Assembly: GCA_949357655.1 (NCBI GenBank)
Contig: CASHTG010000012.1
Span: forward strand, 2,418,001 to 2,482,000
DNA: 64,000 nucleotides
Direction: 5' to 3'
Source of the DNA: Parascedosporium putredinis
Lineage: Eukaryota > Ascomycota > Sordariomycetes > Microascales > Microascaceae
Below are positions 23,654 to 34,583 of this stretch, piece after piece. The notes under the pieces were generated by a model, which saw nothing but the letters and a program-made list of their open reading frames with translations, was not told the DNA's origin and did not search any database. Position 1 is the stretch's first letter. Each line of letters starts with the position of its first letter. Both the position numbers and the translations under genes were made by a program.

Positions 23654-25700
23654 CTAGTTGATGCTGTACTGCTTGATGAGCTCCGCGAGCTTGTTACCCT
23701 CCGCCTTGAAATCCACAGGTGTTGCGCTGAGGACTTGGTACCGGACACTAGCGAGTAAGAATGGTTAGCATCCTGCAATCTTGGCCCAAGGAGGTAGATA
23801 TAAAAAGCTGAAGAGAAAAAAATAGGGGGAGGTAAGGGGGTCCAACGTACGTTTCCGTCTCCTGGAAGATTTCCTTCCTGGCACGACATCTAAAATTATA
23901 CGTGCGGCAATTTGACTCTTCAAAGATGTGAGCCGCTGCAGCCTCGCCGCCGTCCTCCATGACCTCCATGATCTGGTCAGCTGTCGTCCCCGTGATCAGG
24001 CGGCCAACATCGTCAAAGCAGCTGAGCCACGTTTGTCCAGTATGATCGGCAACGTTGATGCCGAGGATGAAGCGATAACTGGGTTTGGGAAAGTTCATGG
24101 AGCATTTCTCGCAGCGCCACGCATCATCGCTAATCTTCTCAACTTTCTTGTTGCAGGGTGGGGTGGCTGCTGTGTTGGAGCAAGCGGGGTAGCAGAAGCT
24201 CTTTTGCCTTATAAATACCACGGTCGCTTTGAGAGAGAAGTAGCTCGGCTCGTCGCCCATGCCGAGGTTTTCGTCCTTGACCTGACTTATCAGTTTGGTA
24301 TCGTCCTTACGCCCCGTCGCCTTCCCCATTCCGCCCAGGTTGCTGTGATTCGAAAACGCCTGCGTCCGGCCTTGTGAATCATACCAGCCCTTGAGACGAT
24401 GGGCATCCGGGATATCGGGATCTACAGACATGGTGCCAGAGTTGAGAAGACTGAGACTGCGTCCATTGAAATCGGAGACCTTGACACCTTTGAAGGCAAT
24501 TACTGACTCAGGTTTGACGTCGAATGAGGTGGCCTGCTTGCCCCAAATGGTCAAGCGAGTATCGAAGCCACTGTCGTCGGCAAGGGTGAGGTCACGCTTG
24601 TCATATGGCTTATTTGTGGTTTTAGATACGAGACTCGCGACGTCGTGCACCTTTGTCAGGACGCCAATGACATCCACGGTGGTATCCTTTTCCACCTTCT
24701 CAAGATCGGCCAGGTTGCAGAATGCGAAACGTAGCTGGGGCACGCTGGACTGATCATCAGCTTTCTCGATAATGGTTCCCCGCTCAAATGTCAGCTCGTA
24801 ATCGTTGGGAAGGTTTGTGAACTGCTTCTTGGCGAACTGAACCCTACAAGGGGTGGAGATGTAATAGACTTGGCCGGGCTGGAGGAGGTTGTAGAACTCG
24901 TCGACTTGTTCGTTGAAGCCAGTGGCCTTGATCTCGCTGGTCTCGTCAAGCAAATTGACGCTGAAGAGCTTTCCATCGGTATTGTTCCTATGCCAGGTTC
25001 TGATATCCGACTTGGCGCTCACACGAGCCCGAATGGTCCATTTGCTAGAGAATGGGGAGAGCGCCTCGATGGGATAAATGTTGAGGTTGGGTTTGTCGGA
25101 GGGCCGCGGGGGCTTCTTCTCTTCCGTCTTGTTGCCGTAAAAGCTGGCGCCAGCAATGGGCTGGATCTGGTCCTCCTGGCCAACCGAAGGTAGCTGTTGC
25201 GGGGCACCAATCTTGGGGGTGTACCGTACTGGTGGAGGACCTCAAGGTCGAGAATCACCATAATGCTATGCCCCCACGTGGTTAGCTCACACGGCATGAA
25301 AGGCACAAGTCACGAAGCGTCCGCCGAAAAACTTACCGCTTCTGCTTAATCACATTCTTCTGATATTGCTTGATCCGAACAATCTTGAGGGGCTCTAGTT
25401 GTTGGTCGGCAATGAGGTAGTGAGACTGGGTTGCGACCATGGCCTGGCAGAACAAATCTCCGTCACTCAGGACGAGACGATGCCTATCGACACCACCTTC
25501 GGTAGGAATGCTTTTCACGACCAAGATCTGGACGACTGGACTAGGAAATTTCTCTGTGGCGGCCTCCTCGCCAAAGAACGTGGCTCTGGTGAAGGAAAGG
25601 GGACAAGATCAGTTACCGGACTAGAAAAATGAAGAGAGACAGACGAGAATGGGTTAACCTACTGAAGCCAGCCCCGGGAGAGGGCGGAGGAAGGATCCAT
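23654..25700 (-). CDS. RFA1: Replication protein A large subunit (RPA70)
   Basis: Single-stranded DNA-binding subunit of the nuclear RPA heterotrimer used in replication, repair and recombination. About 598 residues in four exons (25700-25663, 25585-25337, 25265-23851, 23747-23654). In order: an N-terminal OB fold (PVVQILVVKSIPTEGG...RHRLVLSDGDLFCQAMVATQ, VLDLEVLHQYG-type end), DBD-A (KWTIRARVSAKSDIRTW...GKLFSVNLLDE), DBD-B (LADDSGFDTRLTIWGKQA, VIAFKGVKVSDFNGRSLS), and DBD-C with its zinc ribbon (CYPAC...C...CEKC) and the segment WLSCFDDVGRLITG. The last exon ends in KLAELIKQYSIN. One base is missing from the G run at 25215-25219 (plus strand) in the linker after the first OB fold; restoring it gives a coding length divisible by three. 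Confidence 0.93.
23748..23850 (-). other. Intron 3 of RPA1 gene
   Basis: The donor is GTACGT, a GCTAACC branch region is present and the acceptor is GCTAG. The junction joins IFQETET to VRYQVLSA. Confidence 0.85.
25266..25336 (-). other. Intron 2 of RPA1 gene
   Basis: The donor is GTAAGT, an AGCTAACC branch site is present and the acceptor is CATAG. The junction joins IKQKR to IMVILDLEVL. Confidence 0.85.
25586..25662 (-). other. Intron 1 of RPA1 gene
   Basis: The donor is GTAGGT and the acceptor is CACCAG. It splits a Gln codon (CA/A) and joins RGWLQ to ATFFGEE. Confidence 0.7.
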
Positions 25701-26375
25701 CGTCGCTGAGATTCTAGTGTGAAAGGGGAGGGGAAAGAAAAAAATAGAAATAGAAAAGGAACTGATGAGAAAAACTCCTACTTTCGTAGAGGGGAATGAT
25801 GATGATGCTCTCGAGACACGGCACAAGGATCTCTTGATTAGGCACGGAGGGGGAGGGTAACGTTTGTGTGGCAACTCTCGAGCTGATGGGCACCGCGACG
25901 CGTTACTTCTGAGCGGGCGCGTTTTGTTGCGGGGTGAAGGGTTTAATGGATTTTTGGTGATTATCTAAGCAGAGGGGATGAGGGGCTCAGCGACTGACAA
26001 GGGAGGGGAAGCTCTCAGTCTTTGGTGAACAAATGTTAGCTCTGATATTATGAAGGTTTCAGATACGCAGCCTTCATATCTGGTCACTTAGAAGCTACAG
26101 GTCACTAGTACATACGCAGCTCCCAGTTTGTCTCCCTCCTCGTCATCACTCACAACGTGCTACACCTACGGGCTTGTATGAGACACTGAATTGATCCTCT
26201 CCTCATCACTGCCTCAAATCCCTTCTCTTCGGTTGGGTCGTTCTTTTTGTTTTTTTTGAAGCAATACTGCTGCCTCTCCCGGCCCCAAACAAAAGCCATC
26301 CCTCGTTATCATCTGTGCTTCTTTCGATTGTTCGGTTCCGAATCACCCCCACCATAGCTCGCCCCAGTATCAACC
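25701..26375. promoter_or_regulatory. Divergent intergenic region RPA1 / dienelactone hydrolase
   Basis: About 675 bases between two divergent start codons. A purine-rich stretch lies upstream of the RPA1 gene and a C+T-rich leader upstream of 26376. I found no MluI-type (ACGCGT) box within this region, although ACGCGTTAC occurs near 25899-25907 without the full box. Confidence 0.4.
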
Positions 26376-27536
26376 ATGGCCGATCCGAACCTCGCAACTA
26401 GGGCGCCCGAGAGTGATGCTCAAGAAAACATTGCTTTAGAGACTTCGCCAACGCATTCTACACCCATCGTCGGAGAGCACTGTGTCACTGACCGGCCTAC
26501 GCGTAACATCCCCCATTTGTGTTATTGAGCTAGTATCGTTGGCGGACAAACGGATGCTAACATGAGGACAGCGACTGGGCAAGCTGCCACGGGGAGATTA
26601 TCCAGATCAACGATGTCAACGTAGGGCGCCACCCATGAAGTAGCCGTTGCCAATGAAAACAAGTTGTTCTAACGATCGCAGGTATACATATCGAAACCCA
26701 GCGATTACCCACACACGCCAGCCAAACTCCTCCTATTGCTCACCGGCGGGACGGGTCTGCAATCGACAAACAATCAGATCCAAGCCGACAAGTTTGCTAG
26801 CGAGGGTTTGTAGTGGTTATGCCGGACATTTTCAACGGCGACCCGGCCCCAACTTCCGCGGCGATACCAGAGGAAGATACCGGCTCACTCTTAGACCAGG
26901 TCAGGTTCAAGGCCATGGAAGCTGCTAAAAGCTTCCTCATCGACATGTGGCTAGCCAGACACACGGCGGAAAAGGTGCTGCCCATCCTCTACAAGGTCAT
27001 CGACGGGTGTAAGGAGAAGTATGCCGACGCCGTCCAGCACGGAGAGGGAATTCACGCTGTTGGCTACTGCATCGGTGGCCGCTACGTCTTGCTCCTCGGA
27101 AATGAGAAGCAGCTTCCTGAAGCCCAAATTCCCGACGAGGAGACTGGGGCTGTGAGAACCGGGCCCTTGATCAAGGCTGGTGCACTCGCCCACGGCGCAT
27201 CGGTGACGCCCGATGACTTCGCGGGCCTCAAGGTGCCTGTGAGCTTGGCCTGCGTTGAGAACGATCCTCTATTCCCGGAAGAGGTGCGGACACTAGGCGA
27301 AGATGCCATGGAATCAGCAAATCTAGAACACGAGGTCAAGGTGTATCCCGGCGTTCCTCATGGTAAGTTGCCATTATCGTCCGCCTCATTTCTTTGCGGT
27401 GAGCCAAGGGGCAAGCTCGTGTACTGATATGCTTTTATTAGGGTTCGCGGTGGTTGGGCAATACGAGGATAGTGGAATCAAGGAAGCGCAAGCGACGGCA
27501 TACGACCAGATGCTCAGCTGGATAAATGCACATTGA
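26376..27536 (+). CDS. Dienelactone hydrolase family protein
   Basis: Predicted cytosolic alpha/beta hydrolase of about 317 residues; substrate unknown. Four exons: 26376-26502, 26572-26620, 26682-27362, 27442-27536. The N-terminus has the family's GEHC motif, followed by TGEIIQINDVN, VYISKPSDYP and the LLLLTGGTGLQSTNNQIQADKFASEG block. The nucleophile Cys lies in GYCIGGRY, the Asp in ENDPLFPEE and the His in YPGVPHGF, completing the Cys-Asp-His triad. The C-terminus is YDQMLSWINAH. One base is missing from the G run at 26591-26594 and one from the T run at 26807-26809; with both restored the coding length is 954 nt. Fungal members are often annotated by family only, and the conserved triad suggests an active enzyme. 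Confidence 0.87.
26503..26571 (+). other. Intron 1 of the dienelactone hydrolase gene
   Basis: The donor is GTAACA, a GCTAACAT branch region is present and the acceptor is ACAG at 26571. The intron splits a Pro codon. Confidence 0.75.
26621..26681 (+). other. Intron 2 of the dienelactone hydrolase gene
   Basis: The donor is GTAGGG, a TCTAACG branch site is present and the acceptor is GCAG. The junction joins INDVN to VYISKP. Confidence 0.75.
27363..27441 (+). other. Intron 3 of the dienelactone hydrolase gene
   Basis: The donor is GTAAGT, a TACTGAT branch-like site is present and the acceptor is TTAG. It splits the Gly codon after the catalytic His. Confidence 0.85.
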
Positions 27537-30500
27537 TGAAGAAGGACTGCGTTTTCTCTTCTCCGCTCGTTTTGGAGATTGGGTGGGGTTGGGTTCGATG
27601 ATTCGATGGTTCGAGGGTTCACCCCTTTGCTCCCCGTTCGTTACAGATATTCTGTGGCTTTCGTCGGATGGAGGAACAGATGGGGGTCGGTGAGATGGTC
27701 TAAACAGGGACTCAGATATTGTTCAGTTAACAGGTTGGATACCAGCGAGTATCAGACTTTTCCCACACAAGAACCACAGAGAGGAGAGATCATGGGTTTC
27801 TGGCTGCTTTGCTCAAGTGAAAGAGCCCCTCCGAGGGCACATACTTTCTTCCTCTCTCTTCACGACAACAGAGGGACGGATGTGTAGAAGAGAACACGAG
27901 AATCTTCGCGGGGCGCTAGCTGAGAGTCTTGCTCTCGTAGCAGCCGGACCCCGCAGAGTCACCATGGGCGGCTTGAAGCCTTTGATACGAGGTCCCCATG
28001 TCACGATTGCAGTCATGGTCCGAGGCATGGTCGGGCCCGAGTCCAATATTTGCTTTGAGGGGGAAATTACTCCGCCCATTCCCTAAAATAGGACCGGCTC
28101 ATATTAATAATATCCCGCTTTTTCTCGTCACCGCTCGAGGCGGATGGTTTGGGTCTCTTTGTCCTCGTTGATGCCCCCTTGACTCCCGCAACCGCTCGTC
28201 TCCCCACTGCGCTTAAGGAGGCGCACCGGCACAGATTGCCGCACGTCTGTGGCGACACTGCTCGATATGGACGACATGTCCGTGCCAGCTAGGTTAGGGT
28301 GACGATGGAAGCGGACCGCATTTTCAGATCGCCTAGCCTGCCACTATTGCTCCGTATTGGCAGGTGGAAAGAAACTCCACCACCACAGATTACTCAGTGG
28401 AGACCATTTTCTCTTTTGCTCTCTCTCTCTCCTCCCTTCTCTTGCCACCCCCACAACCTCCTTTTAATGGGATCAGAAGAGCAAAGTCTTCCAGCGATGA
28501 TAATACGAGGTCAGCCCTGGCGAGCTGGGTTGAACCCTCCCAGTGGGTGGAAAATAACAGGGAGGTGGCGCTTGTTTAGACCAGCCAGGTAGGGCGTACA
28601 GGGGTTAGGAGAGCCTCAATCTCGAGAGTCCTTTTGGCCCCTGAACAGCCGTCGCACAGCAGGCCCAATTTCGTCCCAAATGAGTCGCTTGACTTCATTT
28701 CACAAGCCCACTTCATGCTTTTCCGCCCGCATCCATAGATCCTTCTCTCGGAACGTGAACGCGCTTTTTGGGGCATTGGTCTACGCAAGCAAAGCCCTTG
28801 GTTTCCCCTTTTGCTACTCGGTATTAGTTTGTCCCAAGGAAGGGTCCCAGGTGGCATGCCGCAAATTGAAGGTCAAGAACAAAGATCATTGATGGGGACA
28901 AGCCAGGATAGGAACCACTAGAATTGTACCTTTCAAACGCCCGTTCGCCACCCGCTTCAGGTTGTATTATCGATGCACCTTTGAGAAAAGGGCTCTTAAG
29001 GTTACAACGTGACTCCCTGGCTGGCCACACAAGCCTTGGAACTTGAAGTGGAAATTTTCGTGTGGGAGATCTACGGCATAGGAGACGGACAGGGCAATGA
29101 TACCGGATGGAATGTACAAAGTTTTGCAAGGTGCAAGTGCTTGGAGAAGCGTTGGCCTGAAGCAACGATGGCAGGAATGCTTGCGACAGCACGAAAGACA
29201 AGCATCTTGTGCATGGCAGACCACGGCCATCCTACAACGGGGAGCATTGGGGAAGACTGCCCCGACCCCGATGTGCCGTCGCGTCTCGCCAAGCTGCATG
29301 CATCCATCGCTGCTCAGCTTCAAGTTGGGCAGGCGTCGAAGTGTTGTGCCTCGAGCCTTCTCGAGTAAACAAACGAACGCATGGCGCGTGTTTAGCGATG
29401 CGCGTCGTGTTTACTCTCTGGTTCCCCAGGCTACAAAGTACGCTATGAGACAACCCGAGCGAGATCGTGCGAACGCCGGTGCGGCATGATGATCGCGAGA
29501 TGACCTTTTTTCTTTTTCTTCTTCTTTTTCCTCGAAAGCTTGGACGTTTGTGGACTAGTTCAAGCCTGAAAAAATCATCAAAAGAAGGAAGAAGCAGGCG
29601 AAAGCTGATCCACTGTGTGCACAGTGTTGATATACAATAGAAACACGGTATGGGAGCAGGGCCGAGAACCGAAAAATGTGCGGGTTCGGGTTCGCGGTTG
29701 GCATGACGGCGCCAGTCCATGCGGAAGAGTTCCAGATTCCGGCGAACAACTTCTCCCCAGGGCCCATGGGTTGTTGTCAAGCTGCCAGTGGTACGAAGTA
29801 CTTGCATCAATCGATCCATCAATGGATCTCGAGCCGGCCTTGATTCAGCATTGACAGGACGGATTGTCTCGGGCTGACAAGGGGGCAACTGGGTCCAAGG
29901 CCCACTCCGAACTGGACTGTCGGAAGCACTGGCCTGAGAAGGACTTTTTCCTCTTTTTTTCTTCTTTTTTTTTTTTTCTTTTTCCCCCTTGGATCAATGT
30001 AGAATCGTCCATCTCTAAGAAGAAAAGACAGGGAAGTGGATAGCCTAATGACGAAAGAGATGGTGTGATGAGGTCCATGCAAGTGCAAGTGGGAAAGACA
30101 TTGCCAAGGAACCAACCATGAGGATGCCAAATCGACGGAAAAGGGAAAGAAGGAAAGAAAAGAGAAACAAGACATTGGATGAAATGAAGGCAAAGAACGA
30201 TTCGGTGATCGAATGCAGCAGAGACAGAGGAGAAGAAGAAAATTCTCGACGAAGAAGAGAATCCAGGCCCGCTCCAAAACCTACTTCGTACTCCATGATG
30301 CTTGACAAAAGCTGCTCCATTCTCCCTTTTTCTTTCTTCAAGTTCCTGATGGTTCCTCAGCTTGAGCCCAAAGGTTTAATGTTGGTTTGAGGGTGGACCC
30401 TCTGTGGATACTCTAATCTCTTGCTATCTCCGATTACAAACTAACAAACGCATGCATTTATCGATGTACATTCCAAGGAGACGCCGGAAAGGCAAAATAC

Positions 30501-33500
30501 GAGGGCCTCTGTCGAGTACTGTATTGGAGTGTACATCTCCCTTTCTCATTCCTTTTCCGGTCAGGTATGCCGCGACGACCTGAAGCCTGAAGGGCAGCTC
30601 CATTCCATCCTAGTACCGGTAGGCGTCCGACAATGCAACCCAACGGGAAAATCCATTTCGATCGCGTGTGGTGACAGCGCGAATCCCTTCTGAACCGGGA
30701 ACCCTGGACGGAGGCTCCCGTACCGCCTTGTGCGAGGGAAAAGTTTAATCGACAAGTACTTGTAGTACGAAGTATTCAGTAAGAATACTGGATGGAGAAA
30801 GGGAGAAGCAATGAAGCAGAAGCCGAATCTTTGGCACTCAAAGGTGTACTCCGCAACGCCTTCGGAGCGGTGTGTTGCCCATAGGAATCCATTTTACTCT
30901 TTGAATGCTGCTGTTTCCTGCAGTGCTGGTGCCTGTGCTTGTGCTAAACCAGCCGGGTCCACTGGCGGCGGCTGGATGAAGCCCTCCAGCAGGGCAAGGT
31001 TGAACAAGAGCGATGAAGACAAAGAGAGCTGCCTGCCAAGGATATGTTGCCTACGACTTGCCCTGTAATAATGGATACAAGTACGTGTCTGTGTGTGTGG
31101 GTGTGGATGCTTGCCTTACAGCACACACGCGCTTGCCAAGGGTAGACCACCCAATACTCGATCCTGTCACAAACTTGTGAGCCGGTCGCTCCTAGCGGAA
31201 CCAACGAGGACAGACTAACACCACATCAGTTTGGTGCGTGGAATCGTCTCCTTGGAGCCGGGCTTCCGTCGAGAAATCGATAACCCTTGACGCCACGCCG
31301 ACCGGGTTTAGTTTTTGGCCGCCCACTGCAGTAATTTCAAGTCACCGACCAATCCCATTCATGCTATTGCGTCGCCAACGACACTATCAGATGTGGTCTA
31401 TTGGCGAGCCTCTCCGGTGAGTTCTCCAGCCCGTATCGTTCGAGTGTGCCAGCAGGGGTCTTTTTTTTCTTGGTCCCCGTCTTCTTTCTTCCCATCCTTT
31501 CCACCCATCTTCATGATATCAGGATGTACGAAGTACTTTTGGGAATTTCGATCTAGACAAGCAGGGAGGGAAAGATAGAGAGAGAGAGAAAGAGAGGGAG
31601 AGAGAGTCCAATAGCCCCCACGTCCGCCAAGTGTACAAGAAGTTGGGCAGTGATCATGGACGGCAGTTCTCACTTCGGTCGAGGTCTCAAGGTCTCGGCT
31701 CAAGGCGATCCACCTCATACTTGTACATATTTGGATGAAGTATTATTCTTAGCTTGGAGGGTCGAGACGCCAGTGTAAGAAGGGCACCAGTGCCATTTTG
31801 CCACTGGCGACGAAGAACGCACCTAGACTCGCCAGACAGCTTGGTGAAAACCTGATTTCGACTGCAGCAAAGATGAACGCCCCATCAAAGAGATGAAGCC
31901 CCTCTTCCGACGTCATCCCCGATACTGTTAGGGGTGGCGGTTGAGGTTGAAGAAGCATTAATCGGTCATTTCCTTGTCGTTATCCGTCTTCCGTCGCGAA
32001 GGGGACCTGATTCACTTTGTCCGGGCCACGCAAGGGTCCCTGAAGTCCCTGAAGCAGCCGCCGTTCTTTCCTTCATAATAATCCCCAGCAAGGATGGTGC
32101 ACGTTCCAGGCCAAGACTCTAACGCTAATGTCCCCTCAAGGGGGCCTCGCTGAGGACGCCGGAATGAGCAGGCTAGGTGATAGTAACCACAGGGAGAGAT
32201 TGACGGGGAAAAATAAGAAGAAAAAGGAAAGGGAAAAAGGAAACAAAAGGGAAAGGGGAATGAAAAAGGGACCTACCTAGGGAAAAAGGAAGGAGCATTA
32301 GTGCTCCACAGCTCGAGGTGCAGATGCTCTTGAACTGGCAACCCTCACATATCGAAGTGAGAAGAGAAAAAAACAGAAAGAACCAATATTAGTATTGTGT
32401 TACTGGGGCCTTTGGCCGACTGACTCAGGCCGTTGAGTAATAACGCTTCAGTACAGTCCTCGTCCCTGCTGCTAGTCAAAATTGCAAGATCATCGCGTAA
32501 TCTATAGCCGATGCAAAGTATATTTTCTTGGATCGATCCAAGGTTGCAGTAGCAAGGTAGCCACCATATTGCTCAGAAGTATTCCAAGTGCACGAACCAA
32601 GAGCATTGCGGTGTAATATTCAGGGAGGACAAAGCCAACCAGGATCAGGATCAGTCAAATTCAGTGAGTCGTGTAAAATCGCCCGCCTGTGGGTCGATTC
32701 CAACCACCGCATAACCGGGGATTCTATCCTATCTCGTCCAGAGGGGGCAGCGCTGCTGAGCAGAGCGATCGGTGGATACATGTACTGCAACTGCACTTCG
32801 TACTCCAGCCGAAGAACATTGAACCCTGACTAAAGGGGAAAGTCCGCACACGAGAGTGACCAGTTAACCTCTATCTTTAGAGGATACCACTCACTCACTG
32901 CTGACTTTCAGGTACCTGTGGTTGGAGCGTTGATGGGAAGAGGTACTTTGTAGCTGGCCCTGGAAAAACAGAAGTTGGAAAGTGGTGGATATCGGTGAAA
33001 TCTGATGATAAATTACGCATCCAATGTGCACCGTTGCTGGGACTCGGATGGCGCGCCATGGCGCTGGACCACAGATTTCATGTTGACGCTGTCGGGGTGT
33101 GTGGCCCTGGAGGCTCTACAAGTATTCGTAAGGCAAGAAAGAACCCGCACACCCTGGTCACTGACAGGGGAAAAAGGAAAGAAGGAGAAAAAGAGAACAA
33201 AAGAAAGCAACGGAAAAGGGAATGGCTGCTTGTTGGCGGAAAGATACAATCCAATCGAGAGGCTCTGGTAGGAAACAGCTTGAGCAGCAGTGAAGGGGGA
33301 TAGGAATACGAGCGAAGATTGGAAAAAGGTACACAGCATGGATGGGGCCTCCTTAACGAGGGCGTGGTAACCCAGCGGTGGACAAGTTGAGTAGGACGCA
33401 CAAATGCGCTGAGATAAGGTACCTTGGGTTCGTTTGCAAGAAGGGTACCTGGCAAGCTGGGTCCTTATCAGAAAAAGATCAATTATGATTGAAGCGATCG

Positions 33501-33853
33501 AAATGGTTGGAAAAGAGACAAAGCAATGTCGTAGCGTACCTGCGCAACTGCGCTACGCTAGCGGTATCTTGCGCGGTCTCCTGCGTGGTCGGCCCAGGGT
33601 AACACTGATCACAAAGTTCAATGGGACTTGATTGATCCATTTCAAGGACCCAATGGGACGCCACCGGGACACCCCTCCCCAATCTGCCACACCCCTGCCC
33701 CATCAATCAAAATTACCCTTTGCACACACCACCGTCCCCACCAGAGGGACCCCCCTTCCCTCCCCTTGCTTTCCCTTCCCCTTTGCTACCCAGGTCCAAG
33801 CCCAGCCCACACACACGCTCCATCTTGCACGCAGACACCATCATCTCAAGTTG
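27537..33853. other. Gene-poor stretch of 6.3 kb
   Basis: Only short ORFs without recognisable domains, even allowing for one-base shifts. It holds four exact TACTTCGTA-type motifs (29792, 30282, 30766, 31527), a near match at 32793, one TACATGTA (32777), a GA-rich tract near 31575-31610, and T- and A-rich runs near 29955-29985 and 32210-32260. Confidence 0.55.
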
Positions 33854-33860
33854 TATATAA
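33854..33860 (+). promoter_or_regulatory. TATA box of the CCG-6-like gene
   Basis: TATATAA lies 194 bases upstream of the ATG at 34054. It is followed by a long C+T-rich leader (33880-34050) with CTTCTC-type tracts, as at highly transcribed fungal genes. Confidence 0.65.
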
Positions 33861-34053
33861 TGCCTCGTTCCCAGACTTCTCTTCTCAACTTCCTTCTCTC
33901 TTCCTCCTCACCCACACACATTCGCTTATCAAACAACCCTGACTTTTCAGTCAATTACATTCGTTTTTCAACGCCTCAAAGCTCCTCGCTTCCAACCATC
34001 ACCAACGTTCCTAATTTAATTTTTCTTCGGAAAACCCCCTTACAACCGTCAAA

Positions 34054-34583
34054 ATGAAGTACGCCGCTGTCCTCGCTCTCGCTGGCCTCGCTGCCGCTGG
34101 TGCCGTCCCCGCCCAGAACGGCACTGTCTACAGTATGTCTTCTTCTCCATCCCACACGCAAGCGCTCCCGTGAGCGATGGCGCGGCAACAGATCGTTTCT
34201 GTCCCATCCGCAGCCGCGCTCGGCGTGTCCATCAATCCCTTCAATGCTAACATTGGAAACCCAATAGCCACCGAGGTCGTCACTGCCTACACCACCTACT
34301 GCCCTGAGGCTACCACCATCACTGACGGTGACAACACCATCACCATCACCGAGCCCACCGTCGTCACCATCACCCACTGCCCCGGCGGCTGCACCATCAA
34401 GAAGCCCGTTGTCACCACTTCGGCCGTCTACTGCAACGACTGCCCCAAGCCCAGTGCCAACGCTACTGCTTCTTACCACCCCACCGGTGGCATCCCCACC
34501 CCAGCCAGCCCGTCACCGCCGGTGCCGCCAAGCTCGCTGGTGCTGGTCTCGCCGCCTTCCTCGGTGCCGTCGCCTTCCTTTAA
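34054..34583 (+). CDS. ccg-6-like: Small GPI-anchored cell-wall protein, CCG-6-like
   Basis: Predicted secreted wall protein of about 131 residues similar to Neurospora clock-controlled protein 6. Exon 1 (34054-34132) encodes a signal peptide, MKYAAVLALAGLAAAGAVPA, followed by QNGTVY. Exon 2 (34268-34583) begins with TEVVTAYTTYCPEATT, continues with a Thr/Val/Ile-rich stretch and the cysteine blocks HCPGGC and YCNDCP, and ends in the hydrophobic tail LAGAGLAAFLGAVAFL, a GPI signal. One base is missing in the C run at 34499-34502; uncorrected, the hydrophobic tail is lost and the frame runs on to 34677. Codons are strongly C-ending, which with the TATA box and pyrimidine leader suggests high expression. 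Circadian control is known for the Neurospora gene and is only a possibility here. Confidence 0.8.
34133..34267 (+). other. Intron of the CCG-6-like gene
   Basis: The donor is GTATGT at 34133, a GCTAACAT branch site is present, the acceptor is ATAG at 34267, and the length is 135 nt. Confidence 0.85.
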
